Shown here in pieces: positions 33,346 through 42,859 of a DNA stretch of 64,000 nt (position 1 is the first letter of the stretch; each line of letters opens with the position of its first letter). The DNA lies in NCBI GenBank assembly GCA_963575745.1, contig CAUYUJ010018541.1, forward strand, positions 109,501-173,500. The letters run 5' to 3'. A program made the position numbers and the translations under genes. The notes beneath the pieces are model-generated. The model was not told where the DNA came from, did not search any database, and saw nothing but the letters and a program-made list of their open reading frames with translations. This stretch comes from Prorocentrum cordatum. Lineage: Eukaryota > Sar > Dinophyceae > Prorocentrales > Prorocentraceae.

Positions 33346-33731
33346 TGATGGTGGGTTCCTGTTCCTGCGCGGGGTGTCCAGAGAAAACAAGAACCCCACT
33401 TTGGATGTGGGGAAAAATTGTCTCACGGAAACGTGGGGCAAGTCGCCGAAGCGCCTTACGGAAACGTCGGGTTGGCAGAGGCAGCGGAGCGGATCACCCA
33501 CGGACGCGAGCGCGACGTGGCCGCTGTGAACGGATGCGCTCGGGAAGGCCCAAGCCCCAGGATGCTCCACATCTTGCTGTCAGCGCCGAAGATGGCCTGC
33601 CGCCTGGCGGCCTGTGGAAACCCGACCTTGGCCCGGGGAGGCTTCGGCCAAGGACGTAAGCACGTAAGCCCTCTTGCGAGAGCCCCCACTTGCGGCTCGG
33701 TTTCGGAAGCGGCTGATCCGCGTGATGACGA
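33346..33731. other. No gene seen
   Basis: Mixed sequence between two microsatellites. No supported feature. Confidence 0.5.
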
Positions 33732-33792
33732 AGATTCACGACGACGCCGACGACGAAGACGTTGGCGACGACGACGACGACGACGACGACGC

Positions 33793-33858
<66 letters not shown>

Positions 33859-33862
33859 CTGC
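33732..33862. repeat. GAC trinucleotide tract
   Basis: About 40 GAC/CGA triplets, giving poly-Asp, poly-Arg or poly-Thr on plus and poly-Ser or poly-Val on minus. Confidence 0.95.
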
Positions 33863-33939
33863 GGCTGCGGCGACGGCGGTGGGGGGGCACCGTCAGCAAA
33901 GATACAGGCAGCAGCCGCACCAGCAGCGCTGGCGCCAGG

Positions 33940-34100
33940 AGCGTCCAAGAGGGGGCTAAGGGCTCCGTCGGGGGAGTGGATCTCATGTCCAGGGCCGTGG
34001 CATCTCCTCCGATGTCCACGACATCTCCCCAGATGTCGACCCCCCTTCTGTCGCCCCCCCCTCTCTAGGCCGCGCACATGCCTCGGGCCATGATTTGCGA
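33940..34100 (+). repeat. Dispersed ~150-bp repeat, pair of 37850-38005
   Basis: GTCCAAGAGGGGGCTAAGG, a GTGGATCTCATGTCCAGGG phrase and ACATGCCTCGGGCCATGAT occur in the same order as at 37850-38005. Confidence 0.7.
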
Positions 34101-34129
34101 ATGCCCCTCTTGGACGCCCCCGACTCTCG

Positions 34130-34166
<37 letters not shown>

Positions 34167-34634
34167 CGGGCTTGCCCAGCCGATAGCCTTGCCACCTCGC
34201 TGCACTCGCTCACGCTCGCGCAACGCCCACAGTGCCTTTCGGCTTGTCGGCCGATCGTCCCCTCGGCGTTCCTCCTCCTGCTCCCACTCCACGCGGCACC
34301 TTCCAGAAAGGGCCTCACCTTTGGCGCGTCTCCGCCCTCGGCGGAAGGCGGCGGCAGCAAACTTGCGGCGGATCCGCCAGCAGAAGACATGCGGAAGGCG
34401 GCGGAAGCGGAGGCGGTGGATTCAGGGGGCCTTTCAGCCGGCCACACCACACAGACATCCGACGTCGCGATTTTTTTTCCGCAGCCTGGCTCCCCAGAGG
34501 TCTGGGCCCCCTCCCACGGGCCGGCCCTTCGTCCCCAGTCGTGCGCTGACGGCCCCCGGTTTCGCTCGAGGGCCCCCGGAGGCCAGAAGTTCGCAAAACC
34601 CCCCGCCGAGATCTCTCGTGACGAGGGGATGTCA
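34101..34634. repeat. CT tract and a copy of the ~130-bp family
   Basis: (CT)n lies at 34133-34166. From about 34480 to 34620 the phrases CCCAGAGGTCTGGGCCC, CTGACGGCCCCCGG and GGGCCCCCGGAGGCC match the 22-kb family. Confidence 0.55.
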
Positions 34635-34772
34635 GGGCGGGTGCGCCGGGAAGGAAGACGAGGCGGCCGCGAGGTCTTGGCGGGCACGGCGGCGGCATTG
34701 CAGGGCGCGCTGGAGGCGGCGAGCAGCGGCGCGGCGCCGGAGCGGCTGCGGGAGGCCGGCGTCGGCGCGGAG
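34635..34772 (+). CDS. Candidate exon, unidentified
   Basis: A plus frame starting after ATGTCAG reads GRVRREGRRGGREVLAG then TAAALQGALEAASSGAAPER and ends LREAGVGAE: an Arg-rich stretch followed by an Ala-rich amphipathic helix. It is flanked by possible splice sites (TCAG before and GAG/AATTTG after). No domain or partner exon was recognised. Confidence 0.25.
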
Positions 34773-34963
34773 AATTTGGCTTCTTTTTGCCTTCGCCCCC
34801 CCTCTCAGGGTCCATTTCAAGGTTCCGATGCCGCTACCCTGCCCTCGTTTTCGCCCTTGTGGGCCTCCTGGGCGGCTGTCGTCGCCACGGCCGAATTCGC
34901 CCCGAAGTTCAGGTCAGAACGTACCCCGCGAGGAGTCCAGGGAATAGCGATGTCGGTGCTGAA

Positions 34964-35780
34964 GACGCCTACGGCGAATCACCGCCGCCCCCTGCCTTTT
35001 TAGGATATACCTATGTGACCAAACGTTTGGGCAAAGTTTGGCCACGCTATTGGGCCCTGCGTTCCCCCAGCCGTCGTGGAAGCCTTTCGGGGAACACGTG
35101 CTGGAGGAAGAAGAGGATGAGGAGAGGTTGGCAAAAGGAGGATGAGGAGAAGGATGAGGATACCTCGTGGGAGCTTCTTGGGTCATTCTCGGGGCATCCT
35201 GGGAACTTCCTGGAGGCCTCTTGGAGGCATCTTGGGGGCCTCCTTGGGCCTCTTGGGGGCGTTTGAGGGCTTCTTGGGGGCCTCTTTGGCCGTCTTATTG
35301 CATTCCTGGCCCATCGGAAGCCGCCTTGGGAGCCTCTCTGGGCCGTCTTGGGGCCCTCTTGGGGCGCTTCAGGGTCGCCTTGAAGGCCATCCTCTTCGGC
35401 CGTCTTGGGGCCCTCTTGGGGCCGTCTTGGGAACCTCTTGGGCCGTTCTGGGACCAACTTGGACGCCTCTTGGGCCATCTCGGGGCGATCTTTGAGGGCT
35501 TTGGGGCCGTGTCGGGCCGTCGGAAGGCCGAAAAGAAGCAAATGTCAAAATCTGTCAAAAAAAACAAAGGAAAATCACCGAAGTGTGCCTTTTCGGGCCT
35601 TCCTGGAGGACCTCGAAGGCCCCTTGGGCCGCCTTGGGCAATCTCGATGCCGTCTTAGGCCGTCTTGGGTGCATCACGGGCCGTCTTGAAGACATCGTGG
35701 CGCCATCTTGGGCCCTCTTGGGACCATCTTGGCTGTCTTGGAGGCCAAGTTGCACCATCTTGAGGCCATCCTATTTTGAA
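34964..35780 (+). repeat. Composite repeat (head-purine-CTTGGG-tail), copy 1
   Basis: Head: GACGCCTACGGCGAATCACC, then GCCGCCCCCTGCCTTTT and TTCCCCCAGCCGTCGTGGAA. A purine tract follows at about 35100-35160, then CTTGGG minisatellite to 35515. Tail: GGCCGTCGGAAGGCCGAAAA, GAAGCAAATGTCAAAATC and CGGGCCTTCCTGGAGGACC. More CTTGGG sequence runs to 35780. Other copies with the same module order are at 35909, 48454, 58537 and 59326. Confidence 0.9.
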
Positions 35781-35908
35781 GAAACTGACGGGAGAGGCGC
35801 CGCCGGGCGCGCTTTTCTGGTGGCTGGCGGATTGGGCCATGGCCCCATTGGGAGCTCTGCAGAAAAGGGAAGAACTTGCCAGACTTTCGGCACGCAGCAA
35901 GACCATTG

Positions 35909-36535
35909 GGGGGCGGCGGATCGCACACGCCTACGGCGAATCACCGCCGCCCCCTGCTTTTTGGAATTGCCCATGTGGCCGAGCGTTGTGGCAAGAGCTC
36001 TGCTAAGCTATCGGATCATGTGTTCCCCTAGCCGTTGTGGAAACTCTTCGGAAAACACTTGGGAGAGGATGGCGGGGAAGATCAGGAGTAGGAGTAGAGT
36101 CTCTGGAGGCACTCTTGGCGCATCCTGGGAGCCTCTTGGGGCCTCCTTGGGCCTCTTGAGGGCCTTCGAGGGCTTCTCGGAGGCCTCTTTAACCATATTA
36201 GGGCATTCCTAGCCGTCTGACGCTCTCGGAAGCCGTCTTTGAAGCCTCTCTGGGCCGACTTGGGGCACTCTTGGGGTGATCCAGGGCCGTTTTGGAGGCC
36301 ATCTTGGGCGTCCACTTGGGCCGTCTTGGGGCCATCTTGGGACCGCCTTGAGGGCCTCTTGGGCCTTTCTGGGACCATCCTGGAGGCCTCTTGGGCGATC
36401 TTGGGACGATCTTTGAGGGCTCTTGGGCCGTCTCGGGCCGTCGGAAGGCCGAAAAGAAGCAAGTATCAAAATCTTTCAAAATCCGAAGGAAAATCACCTA
36501 TGTTTGCCTCTTCGGGCCTTCCTGGAGGACCCGAA
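35909..36535 (+). repeat. Composite repeat, copy 2, with a head hairpin
   Basis: The 11-bp stem GGGGGCGGCGG (35909-35919) pairs perfectly with 35944-35954 across the ACGCCTACGGCGAA loop. The head continues with GCGTTGTGGCAAGAGCTCTG. The purine module is reduced to about 36080-36100. The tail at 36437-36532 matches copy 1. Confidence 0.9.
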
Positions 36536-37465
36536 GTGAATTGCAGGGAAGTCCCAGGCGAGAGCGCGATTGCTCAGCAAAGTGCGAAGTTGTGAGGAAC
36601 TACCAGGTGGGAGCCGTGGTTGGTGCAAGCCGCAGCCCCACAAAACACAGTTCGAGCAGGAAGACTTCCCCAGGCAAAAAGCAAGGTGCGAGCCCACTCG
36701 GGGGCAGCTCCATTGAAACGGCACATTCGGCACCGGCGACGAGGGGATCCCCAACAATTTGATGCTGCCGAAGCGAGAGCTCAACACAGACATGCGTCGC
36801 GTGGTGCGGGTCCGCCCGACGCCCCCCGGGCCGCACCGGGATCACCGTTGGGTTGTTCAGGGGATCGGGAGGTCAGAAGTGCATGCTAAGGTTCAGTCGG
36901 GCACGTCCCTCTGCAGGAGGAATGTTCAAAAATAGTGAACAAATGGTTCGGGGACGACTTCAGGAGTATTGTTTTATTATTTGTATGTGTCATTGTTCGT
37001 CCAGAATCCGCCTCTAGGAGGACACGCCCGACCTAATGCTGAGGTGGCTTGCATCTGGCGTAACCTAGTTTACCAGTGGTTTACAAGTACCATAAGTAAC
37101 CGAGGATGTTGTTGGATAATTCCCCACAGTGGGATCCGCCTCCTAAGACCAGATCTGCACCCCCAAGAACCATTTTGGGCAGTTGCGACCTACTGATAAG
37201 ATAGAAAGGGCCAGAAATAGCCCGCCTTCGCATCCACTTCTGACTTTTCTACAGTCGCGGTCGATGGTGAGGATTGGTCATCTTCCCAAGGGTACCCTTG
37301 CATCCTTGCCCTCTGGGCCATACTTAACCACTTTCGATGGCCGGCACCGCTCGAGAAGCTTCGACATGGCCGTCCAAGGAGCTTGCGGCCTCATGGCGTG
37401 TCCTTGCTATCAATTCTGAGTGCACCCCCCGAGCAGCTCCAGCGGTGATCTCCACATGACCCCCG
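36536..37465. other. Low-repeat segment, no gene recognised
   Basis: Composition is less extreme than around it. Short frames exist (for example 37183-37419 on plus) but show no recognisable domain. Confidence 0.4.
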
Positions 37466-37570
37466 CCAGCTCAGGCCTCCCACTTGCTCCGGGCCCTGGA
37501 GCCCGAGCACGAGCGGCTACGAAGGGCACTCGCTGGCGCGGCCGCGGGGCCTGCCACCGGCACCGCTGGA
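37466..37570 (+). CDS. Candidate short exon, unidentified
   Basis: A plus frame reads QASHLLRALEPEHERLRRAL then AGAAAGPATG, a convincing amphipathic helix, right after CTCAGGCC that could be a splice acceptor. It is short, has no domain, and an in-frame stop lies just upstream at 37457. Confidence 0.2.
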
Positions 37571-37599
37571 CGGCGCGCTCCATCCAGGACCAGATCCCT

Positions 37600-38005
37600 C
37601 AGACCTGGGCGGCGCAAAAGATTGCTACGGTCAGCTTCCCAGACTTCGGGCGGATCGAGCTTTCCACTCCCAGCGCTTTTCTGGATTTCGGCCTCCTGGG
37701 GCCATTTTGGGGACCCAGGACCGTCAAAAGTGGATCAGGGACGCTTGAAAAAGTCAATCCGTCGGATGTCTGGCTCGGGGGCGTTTCTTCGGCCTCCACT
37801 TTTCCTGGCCCCGGGGCCGTCAAGCAACGGCGCGGGGCGAAAATCGTGGGAGTCCAAGAGGGGGGTAAAGACCAGGGGAATGTGGATATCGTGTCCGGGG
37901 CTACTTGGGATATCTTTCGGATTTCATGGCCGCGTTTTTTCTCTCAGCACGCTCCCTGACCCCCCCCCTCGTCCGTTAACACATGCCTCGGGCCATGATG
38001 CCGCA
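37600..38005 (+). repeat. Fragments of two dispersed families
   Basis: 37630-37840 carries GGCCTCCTGGGGCC and CCCCGGGGCCGTCA phrases of the 22-kb family, arranged twice. 37850-38005 pairs with 33940-34100, ending ACATGCCTCGGGCCATGAT. Confidence 0.6.
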
Positions 38006-38159
38006 GAATTGGTGCAAACCCGCCCCTCTGCCTGGGCCCCCCTCCTGGGCGGGCCCGAGAAGCGCTGGCCCCCGAGGCGGGGGCGAGATCCCAAGGGGCA
38101 CGCGCCGCGGAAGGATTGCGACGTCTGGAGTCAGGCGATCGCAAACATGGACCAAGGGG

Positions 38160-38280
38160 GCGTGGATTAGCGACGGGTCCCGTTTCCATGGGCGGCACTG
38201 GCCACATTTTGGGGAGGGCGCCTCCCCCGATCCATGGATTTGGCGGCCGCGCGCCAAATCCATGGGTCGCTAATCCATGC
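38160..38280. mobile_element. Foldback element with nested perfect palindrome
   Basis: Outer arms GCGTGGATTAGCGAC (38160-38174) and GTCGCTAATCCATGC (38266-38280) match at 14 of 15 positions. Inside, CCATGGATTTGGCG (38232-38245) and CGCCAAATCCATGG (38252-38265) form a perfect 14-bp inverted repeat with a 6-bp loop. The sequence equals the two ends of the 17.3-19.2 kb segment joined without its 1.7-kb insert. Confidence 0.75.
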
Positions 38281-38420
38281 TTGCGCGCCCCCGGTGGAGG
38301 AGAGGGGCTGGAGGCGCGCGCCAGGCGGGGGAGGTCGCGGCGCGAGGAAGGCTTCGCCTTCCGGAGGGGGCCCATCACAGGTTGCGGGCGAAGGGCGGCA
38401 CATACGAAAGTGTTGCGCCT

Positions 38421-38520
38421 TCGGGGACGCCTGTCTCGGGGCGGCTGGGAAGTTCACATACCCTGACGGTGGCAGGTGGCGGTAGAAGTTGTCCAGCAGA
38501 CCCGGGACAGGCGTCCCCGA
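38421..38520. mobile_element. 100-bp foldback element
   Basis: TCGGGGACGCCTGTCTCGGG at 38421-38440 and CCCGGGACAGGCGTCCCCGA at 38501-38520 are inverted copies with one mismatch around a 60-bp centre. It lies 34 bp before the next foldback. Confidence 0.8.
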
Positions 38521-38553
38521 CTGCGGAAAAGTGCATGTTGGACCGTTCTTCTC

Positions 38554-38762
38554 TGGACGCCCGAAATGGGTACGGAAAACATGGGTACGATGCCCAACAG
38601 CAGTTCCTGTTCATTCTGAACAGGATTCGCTGTCCGCGCCGCCACGGCCTGTGTCCATGTGAGACAAACGGCCGCCTGCCCAACAGCGGCCGCTGTTGGT
38701 TTGGGACAAGTTTTGTTGTTGGGCATGGTATCCATTTCTTCCGTACCCCTTTCGGGCGTCCA
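38554..38762. mobile_element. 209-bp foldback element with ~50-bp arms
   Basis: The arms begin TGGACGCCCGAAATGGGTAC (38554) and end, inverted, at 38762. The outer 24 bp match at 23 positions, and pairing continues inwards through ATGCCCAACA on both sides. The interior contains a small hairpin (CCTGTTC and GAACAGG, about 38607-38625) and CAGCGGCCGCTG. No coding capacity. The element abuts the open frame of the parvulin exon. Confidence 0.8.
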
Positions 38763-39359
38763 AATCTTCACCCGCCAGAAGCAGACAGGGGGGCCCCCGC
38801 CTTCTCGGGGAGACTCCTCGGGGGCCCCTGGGCCCTTGCGCAAAGGCCGACGCCTTCTCGGAGGCCCACCGCCCTTTCGGGAGGGCGCCCGCGCCCGCGC
38901 CTGGTGTGCGCCGCCCGCGAGAGCTCCAAGGGGCGCCAGGGCGCACACGGACTTCTCCGCCTTCTCGCGGGCCCGCTGGGAGGCGGAGAGGCTCAAGGGT
39001 GCCGCGATGCTGGCGGCAGCTGGCGACGCCGCGGGCGACGCCGGGGGCGCGGGTGTCAAGATCTGGTCGCAGGAGATGCCCCGACCCGCGCACCCCGAGA
39101 AGCCCTGCTCCCAGGTGAGGGGCAGGCACATCGTGAGCAGCAGCTCCGAGAAGATCCGCAGGATCTACGCGGAGCTGCTGGCCACGGGCGTCGCCGACCG
39201 CACCGGCTTCATCAGGGGCGCCAGCGCCGCGCGCTTCGGCATGCTGGCGCAGGAGAAGTCAGACGACGGCATCACGGCAAAGAAAGGCGGTGATTTGGGA
39301 TGGCTCTCAAGAGGCAAGATGGACAGCAAGTTTGACGAGGTCGCTTTCGTCACTCCCAG
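38763..39359 (+). CDS. Parvulin-type peptidyl-prolyl isomerase, partial (exon)
   Basis: The plus frame encodes an Ala-rich lead-in (KGAAMLAAAGDAAGDAGGAG), then VRGRHIV at 39115, EKIRRIYAELLATG, SDDGITAKKGGDLGWLSRGK (GGDLGW at 39286-39303) and FDEVAFVTP. The VRxRHI opening, the GGDLGWxxRGxM block and the FxxxAF motif are hallmarks of the parvulin fold (Pin1/Par14 family), which isomerises Xaa-Pro bonds. No WW domain is visible. The insert between the first helix and GGDLGW (TGFIRGASAARFGMLAQ) replaces the usual LA..YS region. Similarity stops at TP followed by AG/GTGCGC, a plausible splice donor at 39359. The expected C-terminal strand with FGYH-like sequence is not found in the next kilobase, so the gene continues elsewhere or is truncated. 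The upstream start is unknown. Confidence 0.75.
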
Positions 39360-39855
39360 GTGCGCCGTTCCATTTGGAATTGTGCGCGCATTTGGCCCTG
39401 GTCTTTTCCAGCGGCCTTGTGGAGGAAGGGAGGAAAACCAAAGAGGAGCACGCAGCGGCGAGATGGGGCAGAATTACGTCCAGGATTTGCCGCACGTGTG
39501 TGAAGCGTGTCCAGGATGTGACTGTCGCTTATACATCGGCCCGTCGTGTCTTGTCTCCCTGGGCAGCTCCCAGCTGCTGGTTCTCCCCACCTATCGCACG
39601 CAACCATTGTTTCATCCGGTTCACGTGTTTGCCAAAGCATGCTCAATTTGTTCGGTATTTGCTTGGTTGCCTGCCCATCGTGCCAATCCTATCCAGCTGC
39701 GCTGCCGCGCAACTCCGCCATCACATTTGGACAAGCGGCGACATGTTCCCCAGACGGTGCTTGCATTAAGGGCATCCTTCTCATTTCGTCAAGGATCCTC
39801 GAAACAGTGATTCCTACGTGCAAAGTGAGGAGCCCGAAACATGTGTTGTGAGCGT
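39360..39855. other. Probable intron 3' of the parvulin exon
   Basis: The frame stays open to 39810 but loses all parvulin similarity. Sequence is of moderate GC without repeats. Intron status is inferred from the abrupt end of homology at AG/GT. Confidence 0.4.
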
Positions 39856-41720
39856 TCGTTCGCTCTCGCCCTGGTGTTTCACGGCTAGCGTTTTATGATT
39901 GGTGTTCTGTTGTGGTGTTATGGGATGCCCCACGTGTTGCGTGTGTTGATTATCGTTATGGTGCTCTATGTATGGTGCTCTACGACGTGCCAATTGTTGT
40001 AACTACTCTTTCTCGCCGAGGTACCTTGTGGGCGGTACATGTGGCTGGTGCTCCATGGTGATCCATGCGTTGCGATTGTCATCGCCCTGGTGCCCTGTGG
40101 GTGATGGCTTACGGCTGGTGCTCTACGATGCCCCGCTTGTCGTGATGTTTCGCTCTCACCCGTGGGCTCCATGGGCGGTGCTCTACGGCTGCTGGGCTAT
40201 GATGCCCCATATGTTGTTTTGGCTCGTCTTCGCCTTGCTGCTCTACGGCTGGTGCTCTGTGATGCCCATTGGACGCGATTGATGTGCGTTCTCGCCTTGG
40301 TGCTCTATGGCTGGTCCTCTATGATGCCCTGTGTGTGTTGTTTCTCGTTCCTCCTCTGCTTTCCCCTCCTGCCTGCAAGGTGGCACAATTCGCTACAATG
40401 GTATCCCCGTTTAGGTGGCCCTCCGCCAGCGCAGTTACCATGCCTAGCCGCCAACACAAAAAAGTGTTGTTTCTCGTTCTCGCCGTTGTGCTCTATGGCT
40501 GGTGCCCTAGGCACGTGCTCTATGATGCCCAGTGCGTTGCCACTGCTCGGTCTGGTCCTGGTGTTCTACGGCTGGTGCTGTATGATGGCCCACCTGTAGC
40601 GATTGTTCGTGACGCATTGATGCTCGATGGGCGGTGCTCCATGGCTGGCTCTGTCTGGTGCCTCAGGTGTTGCGATCGTCGGTTCTCCTAATGGTGCCCT
40701 ATGGGTGGTGCACTAGGATGGGTGCTCCGCATGCGTCGATTGCTGGTTCTCGCTTTGGCGTTTGATGGGTGATAGTTTCTGGCTGGTGCTATATGGTTCC
40801 CCATGTGTTGCGACTGCTTGTTCTCGCTCTGGTGCTCTATGGATGGTGCTGTATGCTGCACCAACTGTTGCTACTGCTCGTTCTCGCCGTGGCACCCTAT
40901 GGGTTGTGCTTCTTGGTTGGTGCTCTATGACCCGCCATCTGTAGCGGTTGATCATTCTCGCCTTCGCGCCATTCTGGCGGTGTTGTACCGTTGGTGTTCT
41001 GTGATGTCCCAAGTGTTGCGATTGTTGATATTCGCCCTGGTGTTACGTGGTTGGTGTTCTATGGGACCTATGTGTTGCGAGTGTTGGTTCGCACCATGGT
41101 GTTCAATGGATGGTGTCATATGGTTGGTGCTCTGCGATACCTGCCCCCCCTGTTGTTACGGTTGCGCTTTTTAGCTTTGGTTGAGACCAACTACTCTAAT
41201 CCACTGTTGGAGGGTCCACGTTGGAAGTCATGGAAATGAGTGTCGCAATTATGCGATTACTGTCACGGTGCCCTATGGGTGGGGGTCTGTGGTTGTTGCT
41301 TGAAGGTTGCGATTGCTTCGGTTTTGCCTTGGTACCCCGAGGAGGGTTTTCCACAGGGCCGATGCCTTATGGTTCCGTATGGTGTTCCGAGGTTCTCGTT
41401 ATCGTGTTGGTGCCATCAGTTCGGTCCACGTCCAAACGGCTTAAGTGTTTGAAGCATCCACGAGCTCGTGGGCGAATTGCCCATGACCCAGACCTCGGGA
41501 GGGTCGCGCGGCGCAGTTCACCTCGGGCCTCGCGCCCCCGGGCGCGGGGCAGGGAACCTCGCAGTGGTGCTCTACGGTTGGCACAGGGGGGATACCATTG
41601 AATCTTGCGAGCTATTGGTTCTTGCCCTGGTACCTTGTGAAGATTCTGTACGGCTGGTGCTCTTTGCTTTCTTTCGGTGTTGCGATGCTTCCCCGAACAG
41701 TGCTTGCAATCAGGAATTAT
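39856..41720 (+). repeat. Degenerate ~60-75-bp repeats, GGCTGGTGCTCTATGATGCCC
   Basis: Variants of GGCTGGTGCTCTACGATGCC, TGTTGCGATTG and TCTCGCC(T/C)TGGTGC alternate. Copies begin near 40112, 40186, 40247 and 40309. A shorter stretch of the same family lies at 47400-47740. Confidence 0.75.
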
Positions 41721-41759
41721 CACACGTGCTGCTCAAGTAAGAAGTGAATGACTTCTTCT

Positions 41760-42480
41760 TGATGCGATATTTGTATAGATATACGCAGATGCGATGCCAG
41801 CTACCAGGTGCGAACTGTGCGGTGCAATCCGTGTGCAGTCACCTATGCGGTGTAGGCTATGTAGGGTAGTCCACCTTGCTGAAGTTGAAGTCCTCAGTTC
41901 CACTGATCGCGCAAGCATCCCACGCGACCACCCGCAACTTCTTTTGCACAACCCATGCGGCCGGGATTGCGGTGACTATTTGGCACTGGTTGGTGCATCT
42001 GCGGCTGCGCTAGCGCGCGCAAGCTCGCGTGCAGAGCGGCCAGCTGGTTTGACACAACTGACCCGGCCGCGATGGCGCTTACCGATAGGAACGACCTAGC
42101 GCATCTCAATGGTCGCTTCAGTGCGGGTCGGTGACTCCAGCGGGCGAAGTAACATGATGATGGCCTCGACAGCGGGCGACAACGGCGGCAACGATGTTGA
42201 TGGTAGCGATGGTAGCGGCGACGATGGTGATTACGACGGCAAGGCAAATGATGGCTCCAATGGCGACGACGATCATTGTACCAATGCGCCAGCGATGAAA
42301 AAAGTGATTGGCTGCTGCCGGCGACTTTCGGCGCTTGACGATGATGATAACGGCGGTGATGCGGTTGTGTTGATGGGTGTGGTGCGGAGGAAGTGCGCGC
42401 GGAAATGCAAGAAATTTGGCGGTTGTGGTTTGAATCACAATTGCGTGTCGTGTGATTGTAAAAAGTTATAGATTGGAATG
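41760..42480 (+). repeat. Isolated unit of the 24-30 kb family (core 41925-42400)
   Basis: CACCCGCAACTTCTTTTGCA, GCGGCCGGGATTGCG and the GACGGC/ATGATGG-rich stretch repeat the core order of the 24-30 kb units. GTGCAAT-type short repeats precede it. Confidence 0.7.
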
Positions 42481-42859
42481 TCTCGAAAACAAATGGTGTT
42501 GGAAGGTTTTCGACGCGCGCTTTCGACGCGCATGGTATTATTTGATACGGGTTCGTGGTCTGGACGAGTGCTAGATCAACCCGGATGTATCGCGGGGTAA
42601 GTTGAGAATGCGGATTTTGGACAAGATTGTTGGACCATGTGTTGTTCATGGTTTCAGCAAGTGCGCGCGAGCAGGAAATCCACAATTTTGGCCATCGAGA
42701 ACCGAACGCGTCCTATTCAAAACCAAGCTGTGGTGTTGGGTCTTTCGTTTTGAATGGACAGCGCCCCGTTGTCTCCTCTTCCTTCTTCATTCCTCCTCAT
42801 CTCCCTCCTCTTTCTCCCATCCCTGCCATCCCTGCTTCTGCCCTCCGACACCCCTGACG
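42481..42859. other. No gene seen
   Basis: Mixed sequence and a CT-rich patch (42770-42840). No supported feature. Confidence 0.5.

Noticed and set aside
36876-37040. Repeat pairing with 4500-4590 (GAGGAC(A/G)(C/T)GCCCGACCTAA)
   Set aside because: Only about 20 bp clearly match; too short to call a family.
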